A DNA stretch of 64,000 bases from Doryteuthis pealeii (GCA_023376005.1 CM042145.1:63325676-63389675); one strand, 5' to 3'; shown: positions 22,091-33,364, counted from the first letter of the stretch. Made by a program: numbers and translations. The notes: generated by a model not told the origin, from the sequence alone.

Positions 22091-22299
22091 AGAAAAAATA
22101 ATGCTTACAGAAAGAAAGAGTCTAATTAAATGATGATAAATATATTTTTACAACATGAAATTCTCTACTTTTTGTAAAGGTTTTTGCAAGATTATTTTTC
22201 AGCCACGCATTCTTCAAAATAATCTATGAAATTAGTTTGTTATATAACATTGGAAGGAAATGCGAAAGTTGAAACATTTCTTCCATTGAGCAAGCTGTA

Positions 22300-22735
22300 A
22301 CATGATAAGCTTTATTTTTTTTTTTTTTTTTTTTTTTTTAATTATTTTTTTTTTTTTTGTCATACGTGTGATAGCACATGTGATACCCTGCCCTCATCAG
22401 CTGTCAACTAGGAGTGATAACACAGTTTCGGTAGCTAAGACAGGACTGCTACTTCCTAGCGCTACCAAGCAGCTTTCGCCACCGGACAGGGTATTAAAAA
22501 AATGTAATACTACAGAGAAGAGATTATATGATACGTTCATCGGAAATGTATTGTTATCAGTGCAGTTTGTTATTTGAAAACGCGTTTGTTTTCGGACGTC
22601 GTGTTGATTACGCAATTGCATGAATGATGATTCCGCGCGCGTATCATTCATGTTAAAGACTTTTAATCCTCGACCTTCTGTGACTGGTCTTGCAAAGGTC
22701 ATCATTTAAAGTGTGGTGTATTCTGTGAACCTTAG
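22300..22735. repeat. Poly(T) and RepF dispersed repeat
   Basis: A long T-rich run (22314-22360) precedes a ~370 bp repeat (GATAGCACATGTGATACCCT, CCACCGGACAGGGTATTAAA) found again at 24890-25240. The 91- and 102-codon frames over it are not shared in the other copy. Confidence 0.7.
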
Positions 22736-23123
22736 TATATATCAGGTATGACTAAAAATTGTGGGGTAAGGGAGATAAATGCATAAACATCAAAACAAAT
22801 GAACAAGATTTTTGTATGTAATTAATTGAAAATCTATGGTAGCCCACATTGTAAAATTATACTGTGTATAATGATCTGGGTTATCAGGGGAGATAACTTT
22901 TTTAAAATATGCTTGATGATTTGAACATGAAAATAAAATCATTAGTAATAATTTTTTAAATATATAAAAATCAATTGCATCAATTCAAATAAAAATAGTT
23001 TTATTATTGTTAAATATTGGTTTAAAACTATGAAAAAAAAATCATGCTATAAAAATTTTTTTTTTTGGTTTTAAGAAAATAACTTTTGAATTTTCAAATC
23101 ACTTTTTTCAAGTATTGAATTTT
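22736..23123. repeat. RepG dispersed AT-rich repeat, part 1
   Basis: Matches the region 34725-35146 (GGGAGATAA, TTTTAAGAAAATAACTT). It continues after the inserted M1 MITE at 23560-23800. Confidence 0.6.
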
Positions 23124-23551
23124 GGTTATTTCCTATAAGTCTAACATGATCAAAGGAGAACCACTCTTGACTGATAAATTATTTATTTATTTAAAAGTAA
23201 TTGGTAATTTGCTTGAAGCATTGTTAAGTATGTTATAATATATTAATGATTTGAAGGCAATTACAATGCATATAAAAAATAAAAACAAAAAGATGTTATT
23301 TTTGTCTTATCGATTTCAAAGTAGAAACTTCACCTTCAGAGGTGCATATCAGAAATATACGTGCTTACGTTTTTCTTTGTGTGGTTATAATTTTTCTTCT
23401 TATTTTTAAAAATTTATTTATTGATCTACTAGGAAAAAAGAGGTTAGGGTTAGGGTTTAGGGTTAGGATTAGTTTAATGGGAAAATAAATAAATAATTTA
23501 CCAGTCAAGAGTGGTTCCCCTTTGATCATGTTAGACTTATAGGAAATAACC
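23124..23551. mobile_element. hAT-like MITE M1, copy 3 with internal insertion
   Basis: The ends are GGTTATTTCCTATAAGTC and GGAAATAACC with a perfect 8-bp duplication TGAATTTT (23116-23123, 23552-23559). About 215 bp of unrelated sequence (23193-23405) is inserted in the left arm. The core has GGTTAGGGTTAGGGTTTAGG. Confidence 0.9.
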
Positions 23552-23800
23552 TGAATTTTTAATTTTTTCATCTATTCTTCAGGATTTGATCTTTTGAGAA
23601 ATGTAAAAATTAGTGACTGGAAATTTTTTTCTTCAAATGACCAAAGGTCAAAATCTGTAGTACATTATAATATTAAGTTGTTAATGAATAAGGTGATGAA
23701 AATTTCATTAAAATCAGACAATTCCCTGACTTTTGGTAATAGTTTATTTTGTAATAGTATTACCTCCCTTTATGATACTTGATCGTACCTAGTATATATC
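23552..23800. repeat. RepG dispersed repeat, part 2
   Basis: TTTGAGAAATGTAAAAATTAG and CTTCAAATGACCAAAGGTC match 35110-35145 and 35348-35385, where another M1 copy is inserted at a nearby site. Confidence 0.6.
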
Positions 23801-24867
23801 TTAGGTATACCAAAAATGAGGCTAAACTGTGTTTTTTGACAAAATGACTTTACCACCCCCCCCCCCGCTACACAGAAAATAATTTACCAAAAATCAGGGA
23901 ATAATCGGATTTTAATGAAATTTTCAGTGTTTATTTATCAACGAATGATCTTTATATTGCATTATTTATTTTTTATTTCAAAACTTTCTCATTTTTTTCA
24001 GGTCACTTAATTTTGACCCCCCCCCCTTTATGTTGGGGGCGTAACATTTTTTTGAGTTGGTCTTATAGTTTTCTAATTATAAATAAAGAGATAAAAGTCT
24101 GAAGTTATGAATAGAAACAAAAAAAAAATTTTTACGCTGCCTTTTCTATGAGGGAATAAGTACCGAAAAACAAAAAATAAAATGTAAAAAAATAATAAAT
24201 AATTAATTTTTTGGAGATTTCTTTTTTACTCATTTCGATAATTATTTAATTGGCTATTATCTTATAAAAGAAAAAATTATACATCTGCTTAAAAGGGGAT
24301 GGGGGTTACATTTTCAATTGAGTTTTTCTTCAAAAAGTATACTTTGATGTAATAAAATAAGGTTTGCATTAAATAGATATTTATTTTTAGAATCTAAAAA
24401 TATAACATTTTAAACTTAACATCAGGGTTTTCATATTTCAAATGAATTTTATATATTAATTTTTCATAGTAAAAATACTAAATTAAAGTTTTGAAATAAA
24501 ATAACTGATACATTATGAAATTCATTAACTGATGAATTAATACTGAAAATTTCATTAAAATCGGATAATTACCTGATTTTTGGTAAATCTTTTTACAATC
24601 GCGAATGTTACATTAAAATTGTAAACAAGCCAATAAAACCACTTAAAAAGAACCAAGAATGGTGTCGGCGAACAAAATTGACCAAAACAAATCGTTCTAA
24701 ATATATTAAAAATAAATTGCTAATGTAATGATATTTTTCTTTTTTTAATGATAGTCATTATGTTACTACTTATCGATTTAGACAAAGTTTAACCTTAAAT
24801 AATAGATTTAATTATTTTTAATTTGTTTTTAAAACTTGTAGCAGCGGATTTTTTGGGGTATACCTAA
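23801..24867. mobile_element. AT-rich DNA element with TTAGGTATACC ends
   Basis: TIRs TTAGGTATACCAAAAA and TTTTTTGGGGTATACCTAA bound 1,067 bp of very AT-rich non-coding DNA. Related, less complete copies are at 34420-34720 and 36075-37020 (GAAAATAATTTACC, CAGGTCACTTAATTTTGACC). I cannot assign a superfamily. Confidence 0.65.
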
Positions 24868-24889
24868 TATATATATATATATATATATA

Positions 24890-25240
24890 TGATTTTTTTT
24901 ATCATACAATGTGTGATAGCACGTGCGATACCCTGCCCTTCTAAGCCGTCCACCAGGAGTGATAACAGTTTTGGTACCTCAAAGCTGTACTACCACTACT
25001 AGTGCTACCAAGCAGCATTTGCCACTGGACAGGGTATTAAAAAAACTATATATCCTAGAACAACAAAGAGAAGAAATTATAACATACGTTCATCTTGGGA
25101 GTTTCATTTTAAGAGCAGCTTGTGATTTTTTAAATGCATTTACTTTTGGACGTTGATGTCATTACACGCTTGCAGAAACCGTTTCTTGATGTTACATAAT
25201 CACACAGGAATGGTGAGTCTACGCGCATTTCATACGGGTT
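24890..25240. repeat. RepF dispersed repeat, copy 2
   Basis: GTGATAGCACGTGCGATACC and CACTGGACAGGGTATTAAAA align with 22362-22735. Non-coding. Confidence 0.7.
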
Positions 25241-25539
25241 GAATAGTTATTTTGTTATTTTGTCTCTTTTTCTGTTTAGTGGCTGGGGTGTGAGGAGATG
25301 AGTTTTTGCCGTGAGTGGAGAGTGAGGAGTAAAAGTGTAGGAAGTGTCCTATTCCTAGAATAACACATTAGATGTCTGCTATCCATTTCTCCTTACTTCT
25401 ACAGAGATTACAATATTAAATTGCAAAACTTTTGACTCACCCTAGTATAATTTTTAATGCCAATACCATTGTGTATACATCTTATATCAATTATAAAAAA
25501 CATTTTGGTGATAAATAATGAATAATGGTCATTTGGTAC

Positions 25540-25665
25540 CTCAAAATTGACATTTATCAGTCTCAGAAGTCTGTGAGTGGCTTGGTATCCATCATCTCCA
25601 ACAAATCTCCAAAATTTGTCATCCCATGGTTCTTTCTCTTCTTCATGTGAATGGACAACATGCAG
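25540..25665 (-). CDS. Gasdermin exon (start of C-terminal half)
   Basis: 126 bp, 42 codons, phase 0 both ends. The acceptor is TTCTATTTCAG above 25665; the donor GAG|GTACC is weaker than the others. It encodes acidic HSHEEEKEPWDDKFWRFVGD followed by the helix ATHRLLRLINVNFE. An alternative frame stays open a little longer but would break phase with both neighbouring exons, so I reject it. It lies between the linker-side exon and the helical C-terminal exons. Confidence 0.72.
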
Positions 25666-25865
25666 CTGAAATAGAATAAACAATAAAAAAAAACATAATT
25701 CATTTTTGTACAAGGATAGAGATAGATTCCATTCATTTCAATTTTATCAACATTTTTATTGAAAATCATTTCATAAATTCTAATTTATTGAGAAGAAAAT
25801 TAAAAAAGAATAACAAATTATGAGCCTTAAAGGTTTGATATAAATTAAAAATTTCAGGTTGGTAT

Positions 25866-26762
25866 GTAGGTTAGTTGAATTTTACGGCATGTCAACCCTT
25901 GGTGGGTTATTTTATGCCAAACACACTTTGTTTTATTCATTCTTGATAGGCACTCAATTTTTTTAAACATATTTTTTTAAAATCATTTTTTCTATTAAAC
26001 CCATAGATGCTACCCTAACAGGTACTACCAGTCCGGATCAGAGTGGACCTGGTGATGAAGGAGTACTCCACACTCCCCAGAGCTCCAGAACTGGAACCTC
26101 ACCATCAGTTAGAGTTTAACATCATGCTCAGGACATGAAGACCCTCAGCTGCAGCCTTGTAGCACCCATATGATAAAAAGGGTTGGGGCTTGCCATAAGG
26201 GCAATAGGGTTGGGGGCAATCATATAGGAGTTAGGGCTTGACGTAACCAGTCGATTGATCAGAGGGGGACTCTCGGACTGCCCGTTTAGCATAAGTAAGG
26301 GCCAAAGTGGACTGTTCACGTGACTTTCGGAAACATTTTTTCACGCTCAGAATTGCGGAGACATGGAATAAACTGCCTGCATCTGTTGTAGGCTGCCGGA
26401 GCACTGAATCTTTCAAAGCCTCCATGTTTCCTGTAGTCCGCAAACACTATACCTGATGCCACTCTCCACATACACATGCACACACATACATACATGCATA
26501 TTACTACTGTGAACTGTTCATGTTCCTGACACAACATTATTCTGTGTACTTGACATGAGACTTTGATGAGTTGTGGTGCACCTGAGCACTGTACACAATA
26601 AATTACATTATTATATTATTATGGACTGCTCAGCCACCAGGGTTACGGCCTTAAGAATCATGGATCGCCACCCACAGCCAACAGGTGGGCCCATTGGGGG
26701 ATTTTACTTCTTTGCAGAGGTGCAATCAGCATATTCTTCTGACCCAACTAACAGAGCCAATT
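25866..26762 (-). mobile_element. RepA repeat, split by a LINE tail
   Basis: RepA sequence runs 25866-26316 and resumes at 26621 with ATGGACTGCTCAGCCACCAG, the order found uninterrupted at 20880-21480. The insert is the LINE 3' end at 26317-26620. Confidence 0.85.
26317..26620 (+). mobile_element. CR1/Jockey-type LINE 3' end
   Basis: CACGTGACTTTCGGAAACAT to CACAATAAATTACATTATTA: the last ~300 bp of the LINE family, inserted into RepA. Severely 5' truncated. Confidence 0.85.
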
Positions 26763-26950
26763 AGTAGTAGTAAAATAGTAGTAACATGTAAACTTTTTTC
26801 ATAGATTATTTCAATTTAGAATTTAAAATTATCTAATTATGAATATTATATATTTTGTGAGGTACTGATTTTTTAAAATTCTTTAATTCAACATTTATTA
26901 CAAAGAATGTTTTTGTGAATAAAGAAAAGAAATCATTTTATAATATATAC

Positions 26951-27461
26951 ACGGTGATTGAAAAGTAATTCCCTTTCTTATTTTAAAAATCTTATGATTT
27001 ATTTCTGAATCATTATTTTTTTACAAAAAATTAATATGAGAAACCCACACATAACATGGAGTTTTATTTAAAATTCTATATGAGCACCAGCATTTGCTGC
27101 TTGGGAATCGTACCAACTGATTTTTCTAGGAACTCTTGTGGAATGGCAGAAATAAATTTTCGTATTCGTCCTTCAAGTTCTTCAAAAGTTGTTGGTTTCA
27201 TAGAGTAAACTTGCTCCTTCAACAACCCCAAAGAAAAAAGTAGCAGGATGTTAAATCAGAGCTTCTGGCCAGCCACTCATGCAGACTCTGTCTACCCAAC
27301 CATCTCACAGGAAAATGGAGATTTAGCCATTCACGAACAACAATAGCAAAATGTGGAAGAGCCATATATTATGGAACATACATTAAAAAATTTAGAAAAA
27401 TGTAACTGGATATAAACAAATTATAAATAGTTTAAAATAAAGAGTTACTTCACAATCACCC
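26951..27461 (-). pseudogene. Mariner/Tc1-type transposase remnant
   Basis: TIRs ACGGTGATTGAAAAGTAA ... TTACTTCACAATCACC are flanked by TATA. The minus strand encodes a broken transposase C-terminus with LGRQSLHEWLARSSDLTS (around the third catalytic acidic residue), YFFLWGLLKEQVY and the FLEKSVGTIPKQQ end. Internal deletion has removed the catalytic core. Confidence 0.75.
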
Positions 27462-27548
27462 TATATATATTAAGATAGATGATGAAAGCAAAATGCTGGC
27501 ATTTTTTAATGAAAATATTTGGCTGAATTTATGTAGCAGTTTGTTGCT

Positions 27549-27650
27549 GTAAGTAAAAGTAAAGTCGTCGGGGCGGCCTAATGTCGGTATCAGCCAATCA
27601 GCGAGGGATTCTATCCCCTTTTCACTAGCGTTAGACAAAGGAGATTTGCT
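27549..27650 (-). mobile_element. SINE-A 3' fragment
   Basis: AAAGTCGTCGGGGCGGCCTA and CCAATCAGCGAGGGATTC match the tail of SINE-A at 52339-52600. The head is missing. Confidence 0.75.
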
Positions 27651-27705
27651 GTAAACAGAGCCAAATCTTAAAAATTGTTCCCAAAATTGTCCAAATTTTA
27701 CTTAC

Positions 27706-27818
27706 AATATGAACAAGTCTTTCCAAAAGAATAGGAAAGTTTATGCATTCCACAAAAGCTTCCTGAATTTCTTTCTTGTCCTTTGCCATAGCAACCTCTT
27801 CCGGTGGGTAAAACAAAG
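27706..27818 (-). CDS. Gasdermin exon (linker/C-terminal side)
   Basis: 113 bp. The acceptor is TTTTTTTTTAAAG above 27818 and the donor is ATT|GTAAGTAAA at 27705. It begins with two bases that complete the codon left open (phase 1) by the 33365 exon, then 37 codons ending in phase 0. The peptide includes FYPPEEVAMAKDKKEIQEAF and FPILLERLVHI, a helical segment after the gasdermin linker. An almost identical exon lies at 29299-29411; one transcript cannot use both without a frameshift, since 113 is not a multiple of 3. Confidence 0.78.
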
Positions 27819-28033
27819 CTTTAAAAAAAAAGAAAAGAAAAGTGGTTAAGTTTGAAGTTCCATGAAGTTTCCTGAGTCCAACAAGAAACACCTGAAGAAG
27901 GCCGAAGAGCACATTGGCTGAAACGTTGTGTATATAACAATAAAGATGAGGACAACAGTCCGAAAAATCTAAATAATACAGAATGCATTTTTCACAAAAC
28001 TGAAATAAAAAGGGTTGAACAATAACTTTTTTT

Positions 28034-28172
28034 GGTTATTTCCTATTAGTCTAACATGATCAAAGGGGAACCACTCTTGACTGATAAATTATTTATTTAT
28101 TTATTGATCTACTACAAAAAAGAAGACGGGTTAGGGTAGGGTTTAGGGATAGGATCTTCCTCTCTTCTTTTT
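28034..28172. mobile_element. hAT-like MITE M1, copy 4, cut by the gap
   Basis: The left arm GGTTATTTCCTATTAGTC and core GGGTTAGGGTAGGGTTTAGG are present. The right arm is lost where sequence turns into CTTCCTCTCTTC and then Ns. Confidence 0.85.
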
Positions 28173-28272
28173 NNNNNNNNNNNNNNNNNNNNNNNNNNNN
28201 NNNNNNNNNNNNNNNNNNNNNNNNNNNNNNNNNNNNNNNNNNNNNNNNNNNNNNNNNNNNNNNNNNNNNNNN
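28173..28272. other. Assembly gap, 100 N
   Basis: Exactly 100 undetermined bases, the conventional size for a scaffold gap of unknown length, lying between two copies of the same ~1.47 kb sequence. Confidence 1.
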
Positions 28273-28553
28273 AAAAGGGCAACCACATTGGGGGATTTTA
28301 CTTCTTTGCAGAGTTGCAAATACAGCATTATTTTCTTCTGATACCCAAAACTAAACAGAAGACAATAGTAAGTAGTAAAATAGTAGTAACATGTAAACTT
28401 TTTTCATAGATTATTTCAATTTAGAATTTAAAATTATCTAATTATGAATATTATATATTTTGTGAGGTACTATTTTTTCAAAATTCTTTAATTCAACATT
28501 TATTACAAAGAATGTTTTTGTGAATAAAGAAAAGAAATCATTTTATAATATAT

Positions 28554-29059
28554 AACGGTGATTGAAAAGTAATTCCCTTTCTTATTTTAAAAATCTTATG
28601 ATTTATTTCTGAATCATTATTTTTTTACAAAAAATTAATATTGAGAAACCCACACATTAACAGAGTTTTATTTAAAATTCTATATGAGCACCAGCATTGC
28701 TGCTTGGGAATCGTACCAACTGATTTTTCCAGGAACTCTTGTGAATGCAGAAATAAATTTTCGTAATCGTCCTTCAAGTTCTTCAAAAGTTGTTGGTTTC
28801 ATTAGAGTAAACTTGCTCCTTCAACAACCCCAAAGAAAAAAGTAGCAGGGATGTTAAATCAGAGCTTCTGGCCAGCCACTCATGCAGACTCTGTCTACCC
28901 AACCATCTCCCAGAAAATGAGATTTTAGCCATTCACGAACAATAATAGCAAAGAAGAGCCATATATTAAGGAACATACATTAAAAAAATTTAGAAAAATG
29001 TAACTGGATATAAAAAATTATAAATAGTTTAAATAAAGAGTTACTTTACAATCACCCTA
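28554..29059 (-). pseudogene. Mariner/Tc1-type transposase remnant, duplicate
   Basis: Near-identical to 26951-27461 with extra small deletions. Same TIRs. Confidence 0.75.
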
Positions 29060-29154
29060 TATATATTAAGATAATGATGAAAGAAAATGCTGGCATTTTT
29101 TTTAATGAAAATATTTGGCTGAATTTATGTAGCAGTTTGTTGCTGTAAGTAAAA

Positions 29155-29250
29155 AGTAAAGTCGTCGGGGCGGCCTAATGTCAGTATCAGCCAATCAGTG
29201 CGAGGGTCTATCCCTTTCACTAGGCTAACAAAGGAGATTTGCTGTAAACA
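29155..29250 (-). mobile_element. SINE-A 3' fragment, duplicate
   Basis: Copy-2 counterpart of 27549-27650. Confidence 0.7.
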
Positions 29251-29298
29251 GAGCCAAATCTTAAAAATTGTTCCTAAAATTGTCCAAATTTTACTTAC

Positions 29299-29411
29299 AA
29301 TATGAACAAGTCTTTCCAAAAGAATAGGAAAGTTTATGCATTCCACAAAAGCTTCCTGAATTTCTTTCTTGTCCTTCGCCATAGCAACCTCTTCCGGTGG
29401 GTAAAACAAAG
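29299..29411 (-). CDS. Duplicate of gasdermin exon 27706-27818
   Basis: Same 113 bp length, same acceptor and donor (CTTAC on the plus strand at 29294-29298), and the same peptide including KKEIQEAFVECINFPILLER. Only one silent-looking base difference is apparent. Either this is a real recent exon duplication used as a mutually exclusive exon, or it is an alternate haplotype placed in tandem by the assembler. Its position beside a 100-N gap favours the latter. Confidence 0.6.
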
Positions 29412-29424
29412 CTTTAAAAAAAAA

Positions 29425-29580
29425 GAAAAGAAAAGTGATTCAGTTTGAAGTTCCATGAAGGTTCCTGAATTCAACAAGAAACACCTGAAGAAGGCCGGAG
29501 GGTAAAAATTGGCTGAAACGTTGTGTAGATAACAATAAAGATGAAGACGACAGTCCGAAAAATCTAAATAATACAGAATG
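29425..29580 (+). repeat. FB-1 fragment (also at 27840-27980)
   Basis: CACCTGAAGAAGGCCGGAGG and ACAGTCCGAAAAATCTAAAT: one arm of the foldback family represented at 60165. It is the sequence to which the 1-1545 satellite is related. Confidence 0.7.
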
Positions 29581-29638
29581 CATTTTTCACAAAACTGAAA
29601 TAAAAAGGGTTGAACAATAACTTTTTTTGGTTATTTCC

Positions 29639-29722
29639 TATCAGTCTAACATGATCAAAGGGGAACCACTCTTGACTGATAAATTATTTATTTATTTATT
29701 GATCTATAAAAAAAAAGAAGAC

Positions 29723-29755
<33 letters not shown>

Positions 29756-29834
29756 TTAATGGGAAAAATGAATAAATAATTTATCAATCAAGAGTGGTTC
29801 CCCTTTGATCATGTTAGACTTATAGGAAATAACC
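29639..29834. mobile_element. hAT-like MITE M1, copy 5
   Basis: Complete 196-bp copy with core GGGTTAGGGTTAGGGTTTAG. Its flanks are T-rich, so the 8-bp duplication is not clear-cut. Confidence 0.9.
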
Positions 29835-29908
29835 CCTTTTTTTTCCAGAACTGAAAATGTTCAAAAAGGAAGATCAAAAAGGAAGATGAAAATTGTTCAA
29901 CTTTGTTA

Positions 29909-30327
29909 TTGGGTTGGTGCATAATTATTGCAGCTTTTTTTTTTTTTAAATTAAAAAACAATTGGCGGTTCGTTTAATTTGTTTCCTTCAAACAAAATGC
30001 CAAGTTGAAAGATAGTTCAGGAAGTTCAAATCATGCAATATAAACCTCACAGGTGAAGAAGGAGAGGTCGAACATTGAATTTCTATGACCAGGCACTTTT
30101 GGCAGCCGTGGAAGAGAACGAAAGCTTGACAACAAGGACGTTGGCCAAAGACTTCAATGTGGACCATTCGACCATCATTCGTCCTCTTAAAAAGCTTTGA
30201 AAAGTATGAAAATTGGCTGGGTGGATCCCCTACGAAACTTTCCAATAACAGCAAAGTCGAATATGTCGAATTGTTTTTGTTGAATAAAATTTGTTATAAA
30301 AAAGCCGCAATAATTATGCACCAACCA
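29909..30327 (+). mobile_element. Internally deleted mariner
   Basis: TIRs TTGGGTTGGTGCATAATTAT ... ATAATTATGCACCAACC are typical mariner ends. Plus-strand remains of the N-terminal DNA-binding domain read ALLAAVEENESLTTRTLAKD and FNVDHSTIIRPLKKL. The catalytic domain is gone. Confidence 0.85.
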
Positions 30328-30761
30328 GAAATATGAGTTGAAAATATTTGTGAAAATCTAAAAAGAATGGCATAAAATCAGCCAAAATCATAATCATTGG
30401 TTCCAGAAAATAAAATGTAGATCTTAATAAATATTCAAATAAATAATTAGATGAATAGATAAATAAATAAATAAATAAATATAACTTTAAAAAATGTTTG
30501 TAAGATATTTGTAAAGTTAATATATAAGGGAGATAATTCATGCACAAACATTAACTTTATCGAAGTTATTTCCCTTGTCTAATACAATAAGATCTGTAAT
30601 ATTAGCTCTTTTAAGTAAGAAATATTTTATAAATTATAATTTTATTCAATAATAATAAAAAAATACACACAAAAAATTTACAATTTTAAATAAATGGGTT
30701 TAATCAAACATCACATTATACAAAAAAAGCAGATTAGCTTTTATATCTATCTATCTATCTA

Positions 30762-30792
<31 letters not shown>
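30328..30792. other. No gene; AT-rich with (GATA/TA)n
   Basis: Intronic sequence ending in CTAT and TA repeats at 30747-30797. Confidence 0.6.
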
Positions 30793-30800
<8 letters not shown>

Positions 30801-31135
30801 TATTAACAATGTCTCTGTTAAAGTCTAGCTGAGTTAGATTTGCTGCAAAACTGCCCATATTATTAATGCTTTATTTACCACACATTCCACTTACGCTGGT
30901 CAGACACAAGATCCAATTAATGTGGGGCCACCCACGAACCGAAGCTCATATAATCCACGCATTTTTGGTGCCTGCCATCCCATGAGCTTCGGTTCGTGGG
31001 TGGCTCCACATTAATTGGACCTTGTTTCTGACCAGCATAAGGGATTTGTGGTAAATAAAACATTAATAATATGGGCAGTTTTGCAGCAAATCTAACTCAG
31101 CTAGACTTTACTAGAGACATTGTTAATATATATCA
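30793..31135. repeat. Long palindrome (foldback element)
   Basis: Arms of ~160 bp: ATTAACAATGTCTCTGTTAA ... AGAGACATTGTTAATAT, with a strong inner stem TGAGCTTCGGTTCGTGGGTGG. A diverged piece of the inner arm recurs at 35900-35945 (TTAATGTGGGACCACCCATG), so it is a dispersed family. Confidence 0.85.
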
Positions 31136-31159
31136 TGCTAATTAAAATTAAATAATGAC

Positions 31160-31232
31160 TATTTCATAATTATTGAGAATATGACTTAAATAACTAAGGA
31201 AATCGTGATGTAGTTTCGGTTACAGACAATTA
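31160..31232 (-). mobile_element. Helitron 5' end scrap
   Basis: AAATAACTAAGGAAATCGTG and AGTTTCGGTTACAGAC match the 5' part of the Helitrons at 7778 and 19395. Confidence 0.6.
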
Positions 31233-31240
31233 CATAATAG

Positions 31241-31700
31241 GGTAGGTCGATTTTTCATTTTTTTTAGAATATCAAATTCTCTCAAATAGCAAAAGTTGTA
31301 TGTTGGTATAATAAGTACTGATACCAAAAACTAGATCTCTTACTTACACCATTGTTTGAGGAAATAGCATCAAAGATCGTCTACTAACATGCACAAAACA
31401 TCCTTGTTTTTGCAACATTTAGCCTAGAAATTGGTAAGAAAATTTAGCAATTTCGATATTTAAAACAGAAAAGCTTGTCATTTTAAACGAAATGAATAAA
31501 ATATAACTAGAATTCAAATTGAAAATATGTCCCATCACCACCGACACATCCGATCTGCTGCTTTTTACCTAATAATTAAGCTGTAACGGTGATAAACATT
31601 CTAACAGATTGAAATCAATTGAAGGCAAAGTTTTGAAGAAAAATATTTTGTGTGGTAATTCTTTACGTTAATTTGCAGCTTTCGCCAGATGGGAGATGTT
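31241..31700. mobile_element. MITE with GGGTAGGTYGATTTT end, truncated
   Basis: Homologous to 45807-46305 throughout (CAAATTCTCTCAAATAGC, GTATGTTGGTATAATAAGTA). It lacks the right TIR because the LINE follows directly at about 31700. Confidence 0.75.
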
Positions 31701-33245
31701 ACTGTACCTTATTACATAATCTCCAGATAACTAATGGTGGCTCATAGGTGGACATTGTCTACCTTGACTTTGCTAAGGCTTCAACTCTGTGCCGCACAAA
31801 AGACTTTTGGCAAACCTCTCTGCAATGGGTGTGAAAGATAAATTTCTTAACTGGTTAAAGTCTTTCATTCTCAACCGGAGAGAGGTGGTTACAATTCTTG
31901 GGCAATACTCCTCACCATATGAGATATCATCTGGGGTACCACAGGGATCAGTTCTTGGCCTCCTTTTGTTTTTTGCGTATATCAATGATATAGATGCTAA
32001 CTTATGGAATACCACAATACTGAAGTATGCTGATGACATCAAGCTGTGCCTTGAGATAAAAAAGACAGATCTTGAACGCTGCAGATCTTTCTTGCAGTCA
32101 GACCTGTACACTGTGCAGTAATGGATGACTAACTGGCAACTCAAGCTGGCTGTGGATAAATGTACCACCATACATTTTGGGAGGAAAAAACCCATCATAC
32201 ACATACTCCCTCCACAACACTAATATCAAGGAATCTTCTTGTGAACGTGATCTAGGTATTACTGTCAGCAGTGATTTACGTTGGACAAAACACATCTCTA
32301 AAATTGTCAAGAAGGCCAAGGGTGTCCTGGCGTCACTCAGCAAGACCTTTGTCAGCCACTCACCAGCTATCTACTTAAAGCTGTACAAAGCTATGTTGCA
32401 GCCACACTTGTAATTTGCATCACCAGTCTGGAACCCCTATCTCGCTCAGAATATTAACCTCCTAGAAACTGTACAGAGATGTGCAACCAAACGAATACCC
32501 TCCATCAGACATCTGCCATATTCTGAATGCTTTAATTCCCTGGGAATGGATTTGTTGAAACTTTGGCGTCTGGCAACTGACCTGGTAAACACTCATAAAG
32601 TCATTAATCATCTTAAAAACAGCAACCTTGAGCACCTTTTTTATCTCCATGTTTATAGCACACGTGGGCATGCCTACAAAGTCAGAAAACAGCATAGCTC
32701 ATATGACTTTCGGAAGCATTTTTTCATGCACAGAGTTACCAAGGTATCGAATAAGCTGCCTGTGTCCATTCAAAGCCTCCATGCTTCCTGTAGCCCGCCA
32801 ACATTATACCTGATACTCCCATCGACACACATATGCATGCATGTGCACACATACATGTATATTATCACTGTAAGCTGTTCATGTTCTTTTTGATCTCCAT
32901 GTTACTAATACACGTAGGCATGCCTACAAAGTCAGAAAACAGCATTGCTCACATGACTTTCGGAAACATTTTTTCCCGCTCAGAGTTGCTGAGGCATGTA
33001 ATAAGCTGTCTGCATCTGTTGTGGGTTGCCGAAACACTGCATCTTTCAAAGCCTCCATGCTTCCTGTAGTCCACCAACACTATACCTGATACCCCTCTCC
33101 ACACACATATGTACACACATACATGTATATTATCACTGTACGCTGTTCATGTTCCTGACACTAATACATTATTCTGAGTACAAGACATGAGACTTTGATG
33201 AGTTGTGGTGCACCTGACCACTGTACACAATAAATTTCATTATCA
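31700..33245 (+). pseudogene. CR1/Jockey-type LINE with reverse transcriptase remnant
   Basis: 5'-truncated non-LTR retrotransposon. In shifting frames it encodes VDIVYLDFAKA (31750), VPQGSVLGLLLFFAYINDID (about 31935-31995), the catalytic block KYADDIKLCLEI (about 32020-32055; ADD is the metal-binding Y-x-DD type motif), then C-terminal DLGITVSSDLRWTKHI and KAKGVLASLSKTF. At least two frameshifts and a stop (32119-32121) disable it. From 32869 a second copy of the 3' end follows in tandem, ending AATAAATTTCATTATCATAG. It lies between gasdermin exons. Confidence 0.88.
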
Positions 33246-33364
33246 TAGATTCTAGTATAATAAGATTTAAATCAAAGAAAATCTTAACCACATCCAGATC
33301 ATCCTTGAAGCAAGTGTAAATAATTTAAAAAAAAAAAAAGAAATTGAATTCTACTTGTACTTAC

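Larger units (their letters stand above)
26690..28165. repeat. Duplicated segment, copy 1
   Basis: About 1.47 kb almost identical to 28285-29760: end of RepA, mariner remnant, SINE-A tail, gasdermin exon, FB-1 fragment and M1 MITE, all in the same order. Differences are chiefly single-base indels. The gap at 28173-28272 separates the copies. Confidence 0.92.
28285..29760. repeat. Duplicated segment, copy 2
   Basis: Second copy of 26690-28165. It continues past the point where copy 1 is cut by the gap and holds a complete M1 MITE. Confidence 0.92.

Noticed and set aside
22302..22705. Overlapping 91- and 102-codon frames
   Set aside because: They cover a poly(T) run and the RepF repeat. The other RepF copy at 24890 does not keep either frame.
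25563..25769. Alternative frame through the gasdermin exon at 25540-25665
   Set aside because: It would break phase with both neighbouring exons and ends in a stop inside the region. The phase-0 frame fits both.
29700..29760. Interstitial telomere marking a chromosome fusion
   Set aside because: The TTAGGG units lie in the core of a dispersed MITE with target duplications, so they were brought by transposition.
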